Source of the DNA: Aequorivita sp.
GTDB taxonomy: Bacteria > Bacteroidota > Bacteroidia > Flavobacteriales > Flavobacteriaceae
DNA: 64,000 nucleotides
Direction: 5' to 3'
Assembly (NCBI GenBank): GCA_024637015.1
Contig: JAGXGE010000011.1
Location: forward strand, 124,001-188,000
A model generated the notes under the pieces. The model made no database searches, was not told the DNA's origin, and was given only the letters and a program-made list of their open reading frames with translations. The position numbers and the translations under genes are program-made. Of the stretch, positions 26,059 to 36,104 are shown in pieces (position 1 is the stretch's first letter; every line of letters begins with the position of its first letter).

Positions 26059-27633
26059 ATGTCTTTACCTTCCATAAATCCTACAAAAACTGAAGCTTGG
26101 AAAGCACTTGAAAAACATTTTCAGCAAATTGAATCGCAGGAAATGCAACAAGTTTTTTTGGAAAATCCTAACCGAGCAGAACGTTTCAAGATTGAATGGC
26201 AGGATTTCTATGTTGATTATTCGAAGAATCGAATTACCGAGAAAACCATTTCACTTCTATTCAAACTTGCCGAAGAAGTAAAACTGAAGGAAGCCATAAC
26301 CCAACAATTTTCTGGAGAAAAAATAAACGAGACTGAAAATCGGGCCGTGTTGCACACTGCGCTCCGCGATTTCGACAATATGAAACCTGAAGTGAAAGCC
26401 GCACTTCAGAAAATAAAGCTTTTTTCAGAGAAAATAATCAGTGGAAATCACAAGGGGTATACTGGAAAAGCGATTACAGATATTGTGAACATTGGGATTG
26501 GTGGAAGTCATTTAGGGCCAGAAATGGTAACTGAAGCGCTTCAGTTTTACAGAAATCATATAAAAATTCATTTCATTGCCAATATCGATGGCGATGATGT
26601 GACGGAAAAACTCAATAAACTAAATCCTGAAACAACACTTTTTATAGTAGTTTCCAAAAGTTTTACAACACAGGAAACTATTGCGAATGCTTCGGTTGTA
26701 AGAGAATGGTTTTTGAAAAAAGGCGCTGAAAATGACATTCAAAAACACTTTGTAGCTGTTTCAGCGAATGAAAAAGGCGCAAAAGAGTTCGGCATTTCCG
26801 AAGATAATATTTTTCCAATGCAAGATTGGGTTGGCGGTAGATTTTCGCTTTGGAGTTCTGTTGGACTTTCCGTTTGCTGTGCCGTTGGTTTCAAGAATTT
26901 TGAGGAACTGCTTAAAGGCGCTTTTGAAATGGACAATCATTTCAAAAAGGAAGATTTTGAAAAAAACATTCCGGTTGTGCTTGCTTTACTTTCAATTTGG
27001 TACAATAATTTTTTTAAAGCGGAAAGTGAAGCTGTTGTTGCATATTCACAATATCTAAACAAACTGGTTCCTTACCTTCAGCAGGCCGTGATGGAAAGCA
27101 ACGGAAAAAGCGTGGACAGAAATGGAGAAAAAGTAAACTATCAAACAGGAACAATTGTTTGGGGAAATGTTGGCAGTAATTCGCAACATGCCTATTTTCA
27201 ACTTTTGCATCAGGGCACAAAATTGATCCCTACCGATTTTATAGGTTTCAGTGAACCTTTGCACGACAATATTGAAAACCACAATATTTTAATGGCCAAT
27301 TTTTTTGCGCAGACCGAAGCGCTTTGCGAGGGAACATATAATAAAAAAGTTGAAAATCCCTTCAAATATTTCGAAGGTAACAAACCGACCAATACAATTC
27401 TGATAAAAAAACTTACCCCAAAAAATCTCGGAAGCCTTATAGCACTTTATGAACATAAACTTTTTGTGCAAGGGATAATTTGGAATATTTTTAGCTTCGA
27501 TCAGTGGGGTGTAGAACTTGGAAAGACTATTGCAAAAGGCACTTTAGCCACAATTGAAAAAAGAGAACCTTCAGCTATTGTATCTGCTTCAACACAACAA
27601 TTAATTAATAAGTTTTTGGAACTTAAATCATAA
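26059..27633 (+). CDS. pgi: Glucose-6-phosphate isomerase
   Basis: The 524-residue protein has VNIGIGGSHLGPEMV, VVSKSFTTQETIANA, DWVGGRFSLWSSVGLSV, ESNGKSVDRNGEKV with the conserved Glu, and FDQWGVELGKTIA near the end. It interconverts glucose 6-phosphate and fructose 6-phosphate. It is the last gene of the sugar operon, three bases after the kinase gene. Confidence 0.97.
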   Translation: MSLPSINPTKTEAWKALEKHFQQIESQEMQQVFLENPNRAERFKIEWQDFYVDYSKNRITEKTISLLFKLAEEVKLKEAITQQFSGEKINETENRAVLHTALRDFDNMKPEVKAALQKIKLFSEKIISGNHKGYTGKAITDIVNIGIGGSHLGPEMVTEALQFYRNHIKIHFIANIDGDDVTEKLNKLNPETTLFIVVSKSFTTQETIANASVVREWFLKKGAENDIQKHFVAVSANEKGAKEFGISEDNIFPMQDWVGGRFSLWSSVGLSVCCAVGFKNFEELLKGAFEMDNHFKKEDFEKNIPVVLALLSIWYNNFFKAESEAVVAYSQYLNKLVPYLQQAVMESNGKSVDRNGEKVNYQTGTIVWGNVGSNSQHAYFQLLHQGTKLIPTDFIGFSEPLHDNIENHNILMANFFAQTEALCEGTYNKKVENPFKYFEGNKPTNTILIKKLTPKNLGSLIALYEHKLFVQGIIWNIFSFDQWGVELGKTIAKGTLATIEKREPSAIVSASTQQLINKFLELKS

Positions 27634-27711
27634 CTTCAGTTTTATACTTCCTACATACAACATTTTTTAGTATCTTTCTTGTGTAGACTCCCCGTTTATA
27701 ATGAACATGTT

Positions 27712-29253
27712 ATGCTCACAAAAGTCTATGGAAGCGCTGTCTTTGGTGTTGAGGCCACAACTATTACTGTTGAAGTAAATGTTGATAGTGGAATAGGTTA
27801 TCATTTGGTTGGCCTGCCCGATAACGCTATCCGCGAAAGCAATTTTCGTATTGCCGCTGCCCTGCAAAACAACGGTTACAAAATTCCTGGAAAAAAATTA
27901 ATTCTCAATATGTCGCCTGCAGATCTTCGGAAAGAAGGTTCAGCGTATGATCTTACTTTGGCGATGGGAATTCTAATTGCTACAGAACAAATTGAGGAAA
28001 AAAATCCACTCTCTGAATATATTATTATGGGTGAATTGTCTTTAGACGGAAATCTACAGCCCATCCGTGGTGCTTTACCAATTTCTTTAAAGGCTAAAGA
28101 AGAAGGTTTTAAAGGATTCATTCTTCCGAAACAAAATGCTAAGGAAGCAGCCATAGTAGAAGACATCGAAGTTTTTGGAATAGAGAATATAAAGGAAGTA
28201 ATCGATTTTTTCAACGAAAACATTCCGCTCGAAAAAACTGAAGTTGATATGGAAGCGGAATTCTATAACCATTTGGAACATCCTGAGTTCGACTTCGCTG
28301 ATGTGAAAGGGCAGGAGTCCATTAAACGGTGTATGGAAATTGCCGCAGCTGGCGGACACAATATTATTTTGATCGGTCCACCGGGTTCTGGAAAAACGAT
28401 GCTAGCGAAACGATTGCCAAGTATTTTACCGCCAATGACTTTACAGGAAAGTCTAGAAACCACGAAAATTCATAGCGTTGCTGGACGAACCATGGAAAAA
28501 GGTGGCGTCATGACTTCACGACCGTTCCGAAGCCCACACCACACAATTTCTGACGTCGCGCTCGTTGGCGGAGGACAATATCCTCAGCCCGGCGAAATTA
28601 GTTTGGCTCACAACGGAGTTTTATTTTTAGACGAACTGCCCGAATTTAAACGCGGCGTTTTGGAAGTGATGCGTCAGCCCTTAGAAGATCGTGATGTAAC
28701 CATTTCTAGAGCAAAATTTACTGTTACCTACCCTTCAAGTTTTATGCTCGTAGCAAGTATGAACCCGAGCCCTGGTGGTTATTTTAACGATCCCGACGCA
28801 CCAGTAATGTCTTCACCTGCAGAAATGCAAAGGTATTTGAGTAAAATTTCTGGGCCACTTTTGGACAGAATTGATATTCACATTGAAGTAACTCCAGTTC
28901 CTTTTGAAAAACTGAGTGATGAACGCCGTGGTGAGTCTAGCATTGTTATTCGCGAGCGGGTTACCAATGCCAGAAAAATCCAGTCCGAACGTTTTTTGGA
29001 ATTTGAAAAGGTACACTACAACGCACAAATGGGCGTGAAGCAAATTCGTCAGTTCTGTAAGCTTGATGAGGCGTCACTACAGCTTTTAAAAACCGCGATG
29101 GAACGATTGAATCTTTCCGCGCGCGCTTATGATAGAATTTTAAAAGTAGCCAGAACCATTGCCGATTTGGAGGCCACTAAAGAATTGAATGGTAATCATA
29201 TTTCCGAAGCAATTCAATATAGAAGTTTGGATAGGGATGGGTGGTTTGGATGA
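27712..29253 (+). CDS. YifB/ComM family Mg-chelatase-like AAA ATPase
   Basis: The 513-residue protein has an N-terminal Lon-like ChlI domain (VYGSAVFGVEATTITVEVNV, VGLPDNAIRESNFRI). The AAA+ core has Walker A (LIGPPGSGKTMLAKR), Walker B (GVLFLDELPEF) and sensor region MNPSPGGYF. The C-terminal Mg-chelatase domain includes LNLSARAYDRILKVARTIADLE. ComM-type members act as helicases that promote branch migration in natural transformation. The start at 27712 (LTKVYGSAVFG) fits the family; upstream in-frame codons do not. Confidence 0.92.
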   Translation: MLTKVYGSAVFGVEATTITVEVNVDSGIGYHLVGLPDNAIRESNFRIAAALQNNGYKIPGKKLILNMSPADLRKEGSAYDLTLAMGILIATEQIEEKNPLSEYIIMGELSLDGNLQPIRGALPISLKAKEEGFKGFILPKQNAKEAAIVEDIEVFGIENIKEVIDFFNENIPLEKTEVDMEAEFYNHLEHPEFDFADVKGQESIKRCMEIAAAGGHNIILIGPPGSGKTMLAKRLPSILPPMTLQESLETTKIHSVAGRTMEKGGVMTSRPFRSPHHTISDVALVGGGQYPQPGEISLAHNGVLFLDELPEFKRGVLEVMRQPLEDRDVTISRAKFTVTYPSSFMLVASMNPSPGGYFNDPDAPVMSSPAEMQRYLSKISGPLLDRIDIHIEVTPVPFEKLSDERRGESSIVIRERVTNARKIQSERFLEFEKVHYNAQMGVKQIRQFCKLDEASLQLLKTAMERLNLSARAYDRILKVARTIADLEATKELNGNHISEAIQYRSLDRDGWFG

Positions 29254-29353
29254 AATTTCACCATCAATAATTCCGATCTCGTTTTAACTTATTTTTAAGA
29301 TTTAAAAACACTTCACATAGTATCTTTAAAACTTTCTTAAAAATCAATTCATT

Positions 29354-32221
29354 ATGTTTAAAACTTCCCTTAAAATGAGCTTTGTAGCTTTGGCTTCTGT
29401 AGCTCTTTTTGCAATTTCCTGCAAAAATGAAAAGGCCATTACCAAAGACGATAGTGCAAAACTCTCTGTTCCATTTGAAAAATATGAACTCGAAAATGGG
29501 CTCGATGTAATTCTTCATCAAGATAAAAGTGATCCCATTGTTTCACTCGCTATTCAGTATGGCGTTGGTTCCAACCGTGAAAAAACAGGCAGAACTGGGT
29601 TCGCCCACTTGTTTGAACACATGCTTTTTCAGGAATCTGAAAATGTACCGCAGGATCAATTTTTCAAAACCATCCAGGATGCTGGAGGAACGCTAAATGG
29701 TGGAACTTGGAAAGATGGAACGGTTTATTATGAAGTGGTTCCAAAAAACGCAATGGAAACCGTAATGTGGTTGGAAAGCGACAGAATGGGTTACTTGATA
29801 AACACGGTAACCGAATCTGCGTTTGAAAATCAGCAGGAAGTGGTCCAAAACGAAAAACGCCAACACGTGGATAACAATCCTTACGGCCATACCAGTTGGG
29901 TGATTGACAAAAACTTATATCCCGAAGGTCACCCTTATAATTGGCAAGTAATTGGTGAATTGGAAGATCTTCAAAATGCAACTGTGGAAGACGTAAAAGA
30001 GTTTTACGATCGTTTTTACGGTCCAAACAACGCTACTTTAGTTTTGGCAGGTGATTTTGATACGGCGGAAGCCAAAAAAATGATTGAAAAATATTTTGGT
30101 GAAATAAAGCGACTTCAAGAGGTTGAACCTTTAAAGCCTCAACCAGTAACTCTTTCGGAAACCAAAAGATTTTATCACGAAGATAATTTTGCCACCGCAC
30201 CACAGCTGAATATGGTTTGGCCAACTTTGGAACAATACACTGAAGATGCTTATGCATTAGACTTTTTGGGCGAAATTCTTTCCCAAGGAAAAAAGGCACC
30301 GCTTTATAAAGTATTGGTAAAAGAAAAAGATTTAACGTCAAGAACAACAGCTTACAATAGCTCAAATGAATTGGCCGGAGATTTTCAAATTTCAATAACA
30401 GCAAATAATGGTGTGGATTTGGATTCTGTTGAAAGTGGAATTAATGAAGCGTTTGTGCTTTTTGAAAAAGAGGGAGTTACAGATCGTGATATTGAAAGAA
30501 TTAAAGCTGGTTTAGAAACTCAGTTTTACAATGGAATCAGCAGCGTTTTGGGGAAATCTTTTCAACTTGCCAGATATAATGTTTTTACTGGTGACCCTGG
30601 TTTTATAACACAAGATATTGAAAACATCAAAAAAGTTACGAAAGAAGATGTAATGCGTGTTTACAACAAATACATCAAAGACAAACCTTATGTAATGACC
30701 AGCTTTGTTCCAAAAGGACAACTGAATCTGATTGCAGAAAATTCTGAAAAAGCAAAAATTGTAGAGGAAGAAATCAAAGAAAACGTTACCAAAAAAGTGG
30801 AAGATGAAAATACTGAAATAGTAAAAACACCTTCCAATTTTGACCGTTCAAAACCACCCGTTCAAGGGCCTGCACCTGAACTTAACGTACCTGAAATGTG
30901 GACGACAAATTTGGAAAATGGTATGAAAGTTTCAGGAATTGAACAAAATGAAATTCCAACAGTAAACTTCAGTTTGGTGATTGAAGGTGGCCATCTGCTG
31001 GATGATATGAAAAAGAACGGCGTAGCAAATTTGATGAGCGATATAATGATGGAAGGTACAGCCAATAAAACTCCAGAGCAGTTGGAAGAAGAAATAGATC
31101 TTTTGGGCGCAAGCATAAGGATGTACACTACTGATGAATCTATCGTGATTCGCGGAAATACACTGACCCGTAATTTTGATAAAACAATGGATTTGGTTAC
31201 CGAAATACTTTTGGAGCCACGTTGGGATGAAGAGGAATTGACGCGTATTAAAACCAAGACCATTAACGAAATTGAACGCTCTGATGCAAATCCAAATGTG
31301 GTTGCAAGTCGAGTTTACAACAAAGTGCTTTATGGTGATGATCACATTTTCAGTTATCCAACTGTTGGAAATGTAGAGTCGGTGAAGGCTATTACAATGA
31401 GTGATTTGAAAGATTATTATACCAAGAATTTTTCGCCTTCAATAAGCACGTTCCAAGTAGTTGGAAAAATTGATAAAGACTCTGTGTTGAAAGATTTGAA
31501 AGGTTTGGAGGAGCGTTGGCCTTCTAAAGAAGTAACTATTCCCGAATATCCAATAGCTAACAATAGGGATAAGGCTTCGCTGTATTTTGTTGATATGCCA
31601 AACGCGAAACAATCGGTTATTGATATTGGATACATTGCTTTGCCACGAACCGACAAAGACTTCTATTCTGCAGAAGTGATGAACTATAAATTGGGCGGTT
31701 CTTTCTCAGGAAATGTGAACTTGATACTTCGCGAGGAAAAAGGGTATACCTATGGAGCACGGACTAATTTCAGCGGAAGCAAAATTCCAGGAACATTTAC
31801 AGCTTCGTCAAGTGTTAGAACCAATACTACTGGTGAATCCGTTCAAATTTTCAGAGATGAAATTTCAAAATACAAAGAAGGCATTTCCCCTGAAGATCTC
31901 GAATTTACTAAAAATGCACTTATAAAATCGAACGCCAGACGTTTTGAGACCCAAGGTTCATTATTGGGAATGTTACAGGAAATAAACGAGTATAATTTAC
32001 CTGCCAATTATATTGAAAACGAAGAAGCAACCATTAAAAACATGACGTTAGAGCAGCACAAAGCGTTGGCTAATAAATATTTGGATGCTTCCAAAATGGC
32101 TTATTTAGTAGTTGGAGATGCTGCTACTCAATTCGCACAGTTCAAAAAAATGGGTTTTGATGAAGTGAAACTTTTAGATAAAAATGGAGAGGAAGTGAAA
32201 TTAGAAGATGTGAAATTGTAA
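29354..32221 (+). CDS. M16 family zinc metallopeptidase, lipoprotein
   Basis: The 955-residue protein has a lipobox (VALASVALFAIS|C). The first M16 unit carries the inverted zinc motif HLFEH (in GFAHLFEHMLFQESENVP) with the downstream Glu in ENQQEVVQNEKRQ. A second M16-like unit (residues ~510-930, with MKKNGVANLMSDIMMEGT) lacks the zinc motif, as is normal for the inactive half of pitrilysin-type enzymes. It should be anchored at the envelope and degrade peptides. A palindromic repeat follows its stop. Confidence 0.93.
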   Translation: MFKTSLKMSFVALASVALFAISCKNEKAITKDDSAKLSVPFEKYELENGLDVILHQDKSDPIVSLAIQYGVGSNREKTGRTGFAHLFEHMLFQESENVPQDQFFKTIQDAGGTLNGGTWKDGTVYYEVVPKNAMETVMWLESDRMGYLINTVTESAFENQQEVVQNEKRQHVDNNPYGHTSWVIDKNLYPEGHPYNWQVIGELEDLQNATVEDVKEFYDRFYGPNNATLVLAGDFDTAEAKKMIEKYFGEIKRLQEVEPLKPQPVTLSETKRFYHEDNFATAPQLNMVWPTLEQYTEDAYALDFLGEILSQGKKAPLYKVLVKEKDLTSRTTAYNSSNELAGDFQISITANNGVDLDSVESGINEAFVLFEKEGVTDRDIERIKAGLETQFYNGISSVLGKSFQLARYNVFTGDPGFITQDIENIKKVTKEDVMRVYNKYIKDKPYVMTSFVPKGQLNLIAENSEKAKIVEEEIKENVTKKVEDENTEIVKTPSNFDRSKPPVQGPAPELNVPEMWTTNLENGMKVSGIEQNEIPTVNFSLVIEGGHLLDDMKKNGVANLMSDIMMEGTANKTPEQLEEEIDLLGASIRMYTTDESIVIRGNTLTRNFDKTMDLVTEILLEPRWDEEELTRIKTKTINEIERSDANPNVVASRVYNKVLYGDDHIFSYPTVGNVESVKAITMSDLKDYYTKNFSPSISTFQVVGKIDKDSVLKDLKGLEERWPSKEVTIPEYPIANNRDKASLYFVDMPNAKQSVIDIGYIALPRTDKDFYSAEVMNYKLGGSFSGNVNLILREEKGYTYGARTNFSGSKIPGTFTASSSVRTNTTGESVQIFRDEISKYKEGISPEDLEFTKNALIKSNARRFETQGSLLGMLQEINEYNLPANYIENEEATIKNMTLEQHKALANKYLDASKMAYLVVGDAATQFAQFKKMGFDEVKLLDKNGEEVKLEDVKL

Positions 32222-32245
32222 AAACTCCTATTGAAATTATAATTG

Positions 32246-32286
32246 CCACGAATGCACGAATTCTTTTTTTATTCGTGCATTCGTGG
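32246..32286. repeat. Dispersed palindromic repeat (CCACGAATGCACGAAT family), copy 2
   Basis: Perfect 16-base arms (CCACGAATGCACGAAT at 32246-32261 and its complement at 32271-32286) close a 9-base T-rich loop. The element is related in sequence to the palindrome at 5540-5587. It lies between the M16 and DUF2891 genes and could form a strong hairpin at the 3' end of the M16 mRNA. Confidence 0.8.
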
Positions 32287-32324
32287 TTTTTATATTTAAT
32301 TATCTTTATCTAAATACTTTTTCT

Positions 32325-33449
32325 ATGAATAAATTCTACGTTCTTTATTTCTCCTTAGCCCTTCTTTTTGGTTGTAAAAACAATCAAAATGAAAATTCAA
32401 AAATTTCTAAAAAAGAAGAAATTTCAGTCCAAAAATTTCCCGAGCCAACTTTCACTTTGGCCGAAGCCAATAAATTGATTGAACTCCCTTTGCATTGTGT
32501 TGGCACGGAATATCCTTATAAGCCAGGAGAAACTTTGGAAAGCAAATCAGATTTAGTTGAACCTACAACAGTTCATCCAATTTTTTACGGTTGTTTTGAT
32601 TGGCATAGTGCCGTACACGGCTATTGGTCTATGGTCACGTTACTAAAGCAATTCCCTGAAATGAACAGGGCGGAAGAAGTTCGAAAATTGTTGAAAGAAA
32701 AAATCACAGCTGAAAACGTGGCGACTGAGGTTGTATATTTTGAAAAGCCCATCAATAAATCTTTTGAAAGAACTTACGGCTGGGCTTGGCTACTGAAACT
32801 ATCTGAAGAACTTCACAATTGGGACGACCCAATGGCGAAGCAATTGGAACAAAACCTAAAACCATTAGCTGATATTATAGTATTTCGTTATAAGGAATTT
32901 CTGCCAAAACTCAATTACCCCATTCGTGTTGGGGAGCATACCAATACAGCTTTTGGATTGACATTCGCTTATGACTATGCAGAAGCAGTAAACGATTTAG
33001 AACTGAACCAATTAATTGAAAAACGCGCACGAGATTTTTATTTCAATGACGAAAATTGTCCAATAGCTTGGGAGCCCAGTGGATATGATTTTCTTTCACC
33101 TTGTTTGGAAGAAGTGGATATTATGCAGCGCGTGCTTTCTTCAGAAGAATTCACGGCTTGGATGGATGCTTTTTTGCCACAACTTGCTGATGAAAACTAT
33201 CATTTGAAAGTAGGCGAGGTTAGTGACCGCACCGATGGAAAACTGGTACATCTGGACGGATTAAATTTTAGTAGAGCTTGGGTTTTTTACGGTTTGGCAA
33301 AACAGTACCCAAAATACAAACACCTTCAAAATCTTGCCAATGAACACGTAGCGTATTCATATCCAAATTTGGTAGGTGATAGTTACGAAGGTGGCCACTG
33401 GCTGGGCAGCTTTGCAATTTATGCACTGAATACGTTGCACGGAAAATAA
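32325..33449 (+). CDS. DUF2891 family lipoprotein
   Basis: The 374-residue protein has a lipobox (LYFSLALLFG|C). The DUF2891 pattern follows: PTFTLAEANKLIELPLHCVGTEYPYK, HPIFYGCFDWHSAVHGYW, YGWAWLLKLSEELHNW, VGEHTNTAFGLTFAYDYA and EGGHWLGSFAIYAL. Conserved His, Trp and Asp residues suggest an alpha/alpha-toroid enzyme, but no activity is established. The start at 32325 is chosen because it precedes the lipoprotein signal; the longer frame adds an unlikely hydrophobic leader. Confidence 0.88.
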   Translation: MNKFYVLYFSLALLFGCKNNQNENSKISKKEEISVQKFPEPTFTLAEANKLIELPLHCVGTEYPYKPGETLESKSDLVEPTTVHPIFYGCFDWHSAVHGYWSMVTLLKQFPEMNRAEEVRKLLKEKITAENVATEVVYFEKPINKSFERTYGWAWLLKLSEELHNWDDPMAKQLEQNLKPLADIIVFRYKEFLPKLNYPIRVGEHTNTAFGLTFAYDYAEAVNDLELNQLIEKRARDFYFNDENCPIAWEPSGYDFLSPCLEEVDIMQRVLSSEEFTAWMDAFLPQLADENYHLKVGEVSDRTDGKLVHLDGLNFSRAWVFYGLAKQYPKYKHLQNLANEHVAYSYPNLVGDSYEGGHWLGSFAIYALNTLHGK

Positions 33450-33461
33450 TTTAACCAATTT

Positions 33462-36035
33462 TTAAAAAACAATTTCGGGGTTTGTGTTTTTCTCTACATT
33501 TTTACTTTTAATAAGGGTTTCAATTTCTGAGAATTGTTCCTTTAGTAACGGATGCTCTAAAATTGCTTGAATATAATTCAGACTACTTTTGCTTAAATGC
33601 CTTGAAAGAGTTGGTTCGTAAAATTCCCACGGATCAAAGAAGGATTTGTCTGGCTTTTCGGTAATGGAAAGAATTAGATTGTTTTCTTTTTCTAAAAAGG
33701 TCTCAAGTTTTGATTGAGTCTTCGGATTTGTGATTTTTCCCTTAAAAAGTGCTTCCACATCGTCCATTGAAACTTTGTGTGGCATAAAAATTTTGAAATA
33801 ACGCAGTTCGCCATTCTCATATTTTTCCCAGTTGGTAATATAATCACTCAAATATCCAGGAATTTTATCGAGGTTCAATCCAGTTTCAAGGTCCACCATG
33901 ATATTGTCTGATTCATTTTCGTTTTTATGGATATGAACGATTTTGTTTTCCTTTTTAAATTTTTCAACCAAATAATTTACATATAAGCTCTTGCTGTTTA
34001 TGACTTCAATATATGCTATCTGTTTGTTTTTCAAAACTTGCTTGCGAAGCAGATAGTTGTGTAAATCTAAGCAGCCCAAAAGTCCACTGTTGTCAATTGC
34101 TCCGGCATCAATAAAATGACCGTGGCCTTTTATTTTTGCAGCAGGGCTGAAGATGGGAAATCGATTTGTTGTAGAAACAGCTTGGTAATAAGGCAAAGTT
34201 TTGTTGCCAGCCAGATCGGCCAAGTTCTCGGCATATGGAAAGATATCTTCAAAGTTATTTTGTTTTACTGACCACAGGATGCCTCTGTTTCCTTTCTGTC
34301 CAGCTGTGTTCATAATCAAAGAAGGGAAATAACCATCTTTCATAAATGCTTCTTTCCAGTAATCGCGGAAAGAAATTTCCGATAGATATTTGGAGGGTGT
34401 GTTTTGAATATTATTTTGATACTTTACCATAGCATAATATGGGCGGTCATGAAGCCCAATGCGTTGGCTCAAGGGCCAGATTTTTCGGTAAGTATCCAAC
34501 CCAAAAGTAAGTGTTAAATCTAACGATGTATAGTTTTGTTTTGCCAAGGAATCTATTTTCTTTTGAATGCGAAGTGTATCCAGTCCATCTTCTTTATAAA
34601 GACCGCTATAAAGAGCTAAACCGAGTGAACCGCCAGATGCGCCAGAAAAAGCAATACTTTGCTTAAGAAGCTTCCCTTTTGTTTTTGACTGTAACCTGTT
34701 AAGTACATTCAATGTCCAAACGTTGGCTTTTAGGCCACCACCATGAGAGGCGATAAAGAAAAGTGTATTATCTTTTTTAGCTTTTAAACTGTCGAGAAAT
34801 ACCGATTCTGGAACTTCTGTTTTTGTGTTTTCAACCAAATCGAGTTCGTGGGTTGTTACTTCTCTATTGGTGAAATTGGAGATAATTACAAGAACAACCA
34901 ATACAAAAATCGTCACTAAAAAAACTTTATAGCTCGTGGTGTTTCTTAATTTATTTTTTCGTGTCACAAAAAAATACTTACCCAAACTTGCGAAGATGAA
35001 ATAGTAGAAATAAAAGAAAGCTAATAGGATTGGAATTCCATTCAGAAGTTGCCACCCCAAGATGCTCGCCAGTGTTGAAAAAAGCAACAAAACAACAGCA
35101 ACCAAAAAGTTAATATAGAACATTAAAAGATAATTTTCAGACTTCTCTAAAAAGTGAATTCTTTCAAAAAAGATAGAAGCAGGAAGGTATTTTGAGCTGT
35201 TCAAAGTGCCTAAAATAACACCGAATTTTGACCGTAACAATCTAAAAAATATATAATTGAACATAAAAACGTAACTAGTCAATAACAGAAGGATAAATCC
35301 ACCGGGACTGAAGTTCCCCCAAGAAAGGGTGTTGAGCAACAAAACGATACAGGCAATGACAATTATGAGATACCAAAGGGCTAATTTTCTGTAGAGTTTG
35401 GTTAGCTTTTCGGGAAGCTCTTTCGAAGTTTTCTCACTTTCGTATTTTGTTATTTTTTCTTTTAGATAGATGTATAATATAAAAGGAACCAGCAAAAGTA
35501 GATAAATGATAATTTTTACATCGTCAAACGGAAAATTCTCAAAAATAAAATTTGGTTTAAAACTACTTATAATGAAGTGGATCCATACAATATGTATTAA
35601 AATCCCCGTGAAATAGCGGAAATAATTGGCCCAATTGTCTGGTTTGTAATCTGTGTTTTTCTCGGTTGTAAAAGTATAAACAGTGTAATGCTTAAAAATC
35701 CACCATTTTAATGGATGTTTGGCATGCCATTTAGTATAATCGCCACTATTGTTTAAATCTGCAGCATAATAGGTATAGATTGGATAATGAGAAAGGGCCA
35801 CCGCCAAACCATTAATGAAGAAAAAAGAAAGGAGCATGGAGAGCCATTTACTTTCTATCAAGTCCACCATCATCGTGAATGCTTGATCCATTTGCGTTAG
35901 CAGCAAAAGAATAATCAGTATTACAAACAAACTTAATATTGAAGACTTAAAAAAGTTTTTAAACGATCTAAAAAGATGGTGAACAATGTCCATCAACTTT
36001 GCTATCCAGGATTTTTTTTCTTCTGTTTCCTCCAT
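33462..36035 (-). CDS. Patatin-like phospholipase fused to a multi-pass membrane domain
   Basis: The 857-residue protein has about nine hydrophobic segments in residues 30-390. A patatin-like domain follows: an oxyanion loop in FIASHGGGLKANVW, the Ser nucleophile elbow GASGGS, and the catalytic DAG in GHFIDAGAIDNSGLLG. Ser and Asp form the patatin dyad. It should hydrolyse lipid acyl chains at the membrane. The large membrane part is unusual for a patatin and resembles no transporter that I recognise. It converges on the DUF2891 gene. Confidence 0.85.
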   Translation of the reverse strand: MEETEEKKSWIAKLMDIVHHLFRSFKNFFKSSILSLFVILIILLLLTQMDQAFTMMVDLIESKWLSMLLSFFFINGLAVALSHYPIYTYYAADLNNSGDYTKWHAKHPLKWWIFKHYTVYTFTTEKNTDYKPDNWANYFRYFTGILIHIVWIHFIISSFKPNFIFENFPFDDVKIIIYLLLLVPFILYIYLKEKITKYESEKTSKELPEKLTKLYRKLALWYLIIVIACIVLLLNTLSWGNFSPGGFILLLLTSYVFMFNYIFFRLLRSKFGVILGTLNSSKYLPASIFFERIHFLEKSENYLLMFYINFLVAVVLLLFSTLASILGWQLLNGIPILLAFFYFYYFIFASLGKYFFVTRKNKLRNTTSYKVFLVTIFVLVVLVIISNFTNREVTTHELDLVENTKTEVPESVFLDSLKAKKDNTLFFIASHGGGLKANVWTLNVLNRLQSKTKGKLLKQSIAFSGASGGSLGLALYSGLYKEDGLDTLRIQKKIDSLAKQNYTSLDLTLTFGLDTYRKIWPLSQRIGLHDRPYYAMVKYQNNIQNTPSKYLSEISFRDYWKEAFMKDGYFPSLIMNTAGQKGNRGILWSVKQNNFEDIFPYAENLADLAGNKTLPYYQAVSTTNRFPIFSPAAKIKGHGHFIDAGAIDNSGLLGCLDLHNYLLRKQVLKNKQIAYIEVINSKSLYVNYLVEKFKKENKIVHIHKNENESDNIMVDLETGLNLDKIPGYLSDYITNWEKYENGELRYFKIFMPHKVSMDDVEALFKGKITNPKTQSKLETFLEKENNLILSITEKPDKSFFDPWEFYEPTLSRHLSKSSLNYIQAILEHPLLKEQFSEIETLIKSKNVEKNTNPEIVF

Positions 36036-36104
36036 AAAAGATGTATAAGATTCTAATTTACAGACAATAATGAAATATTCTGGTTTTTAATGTTTTATAA
36101 GGAA

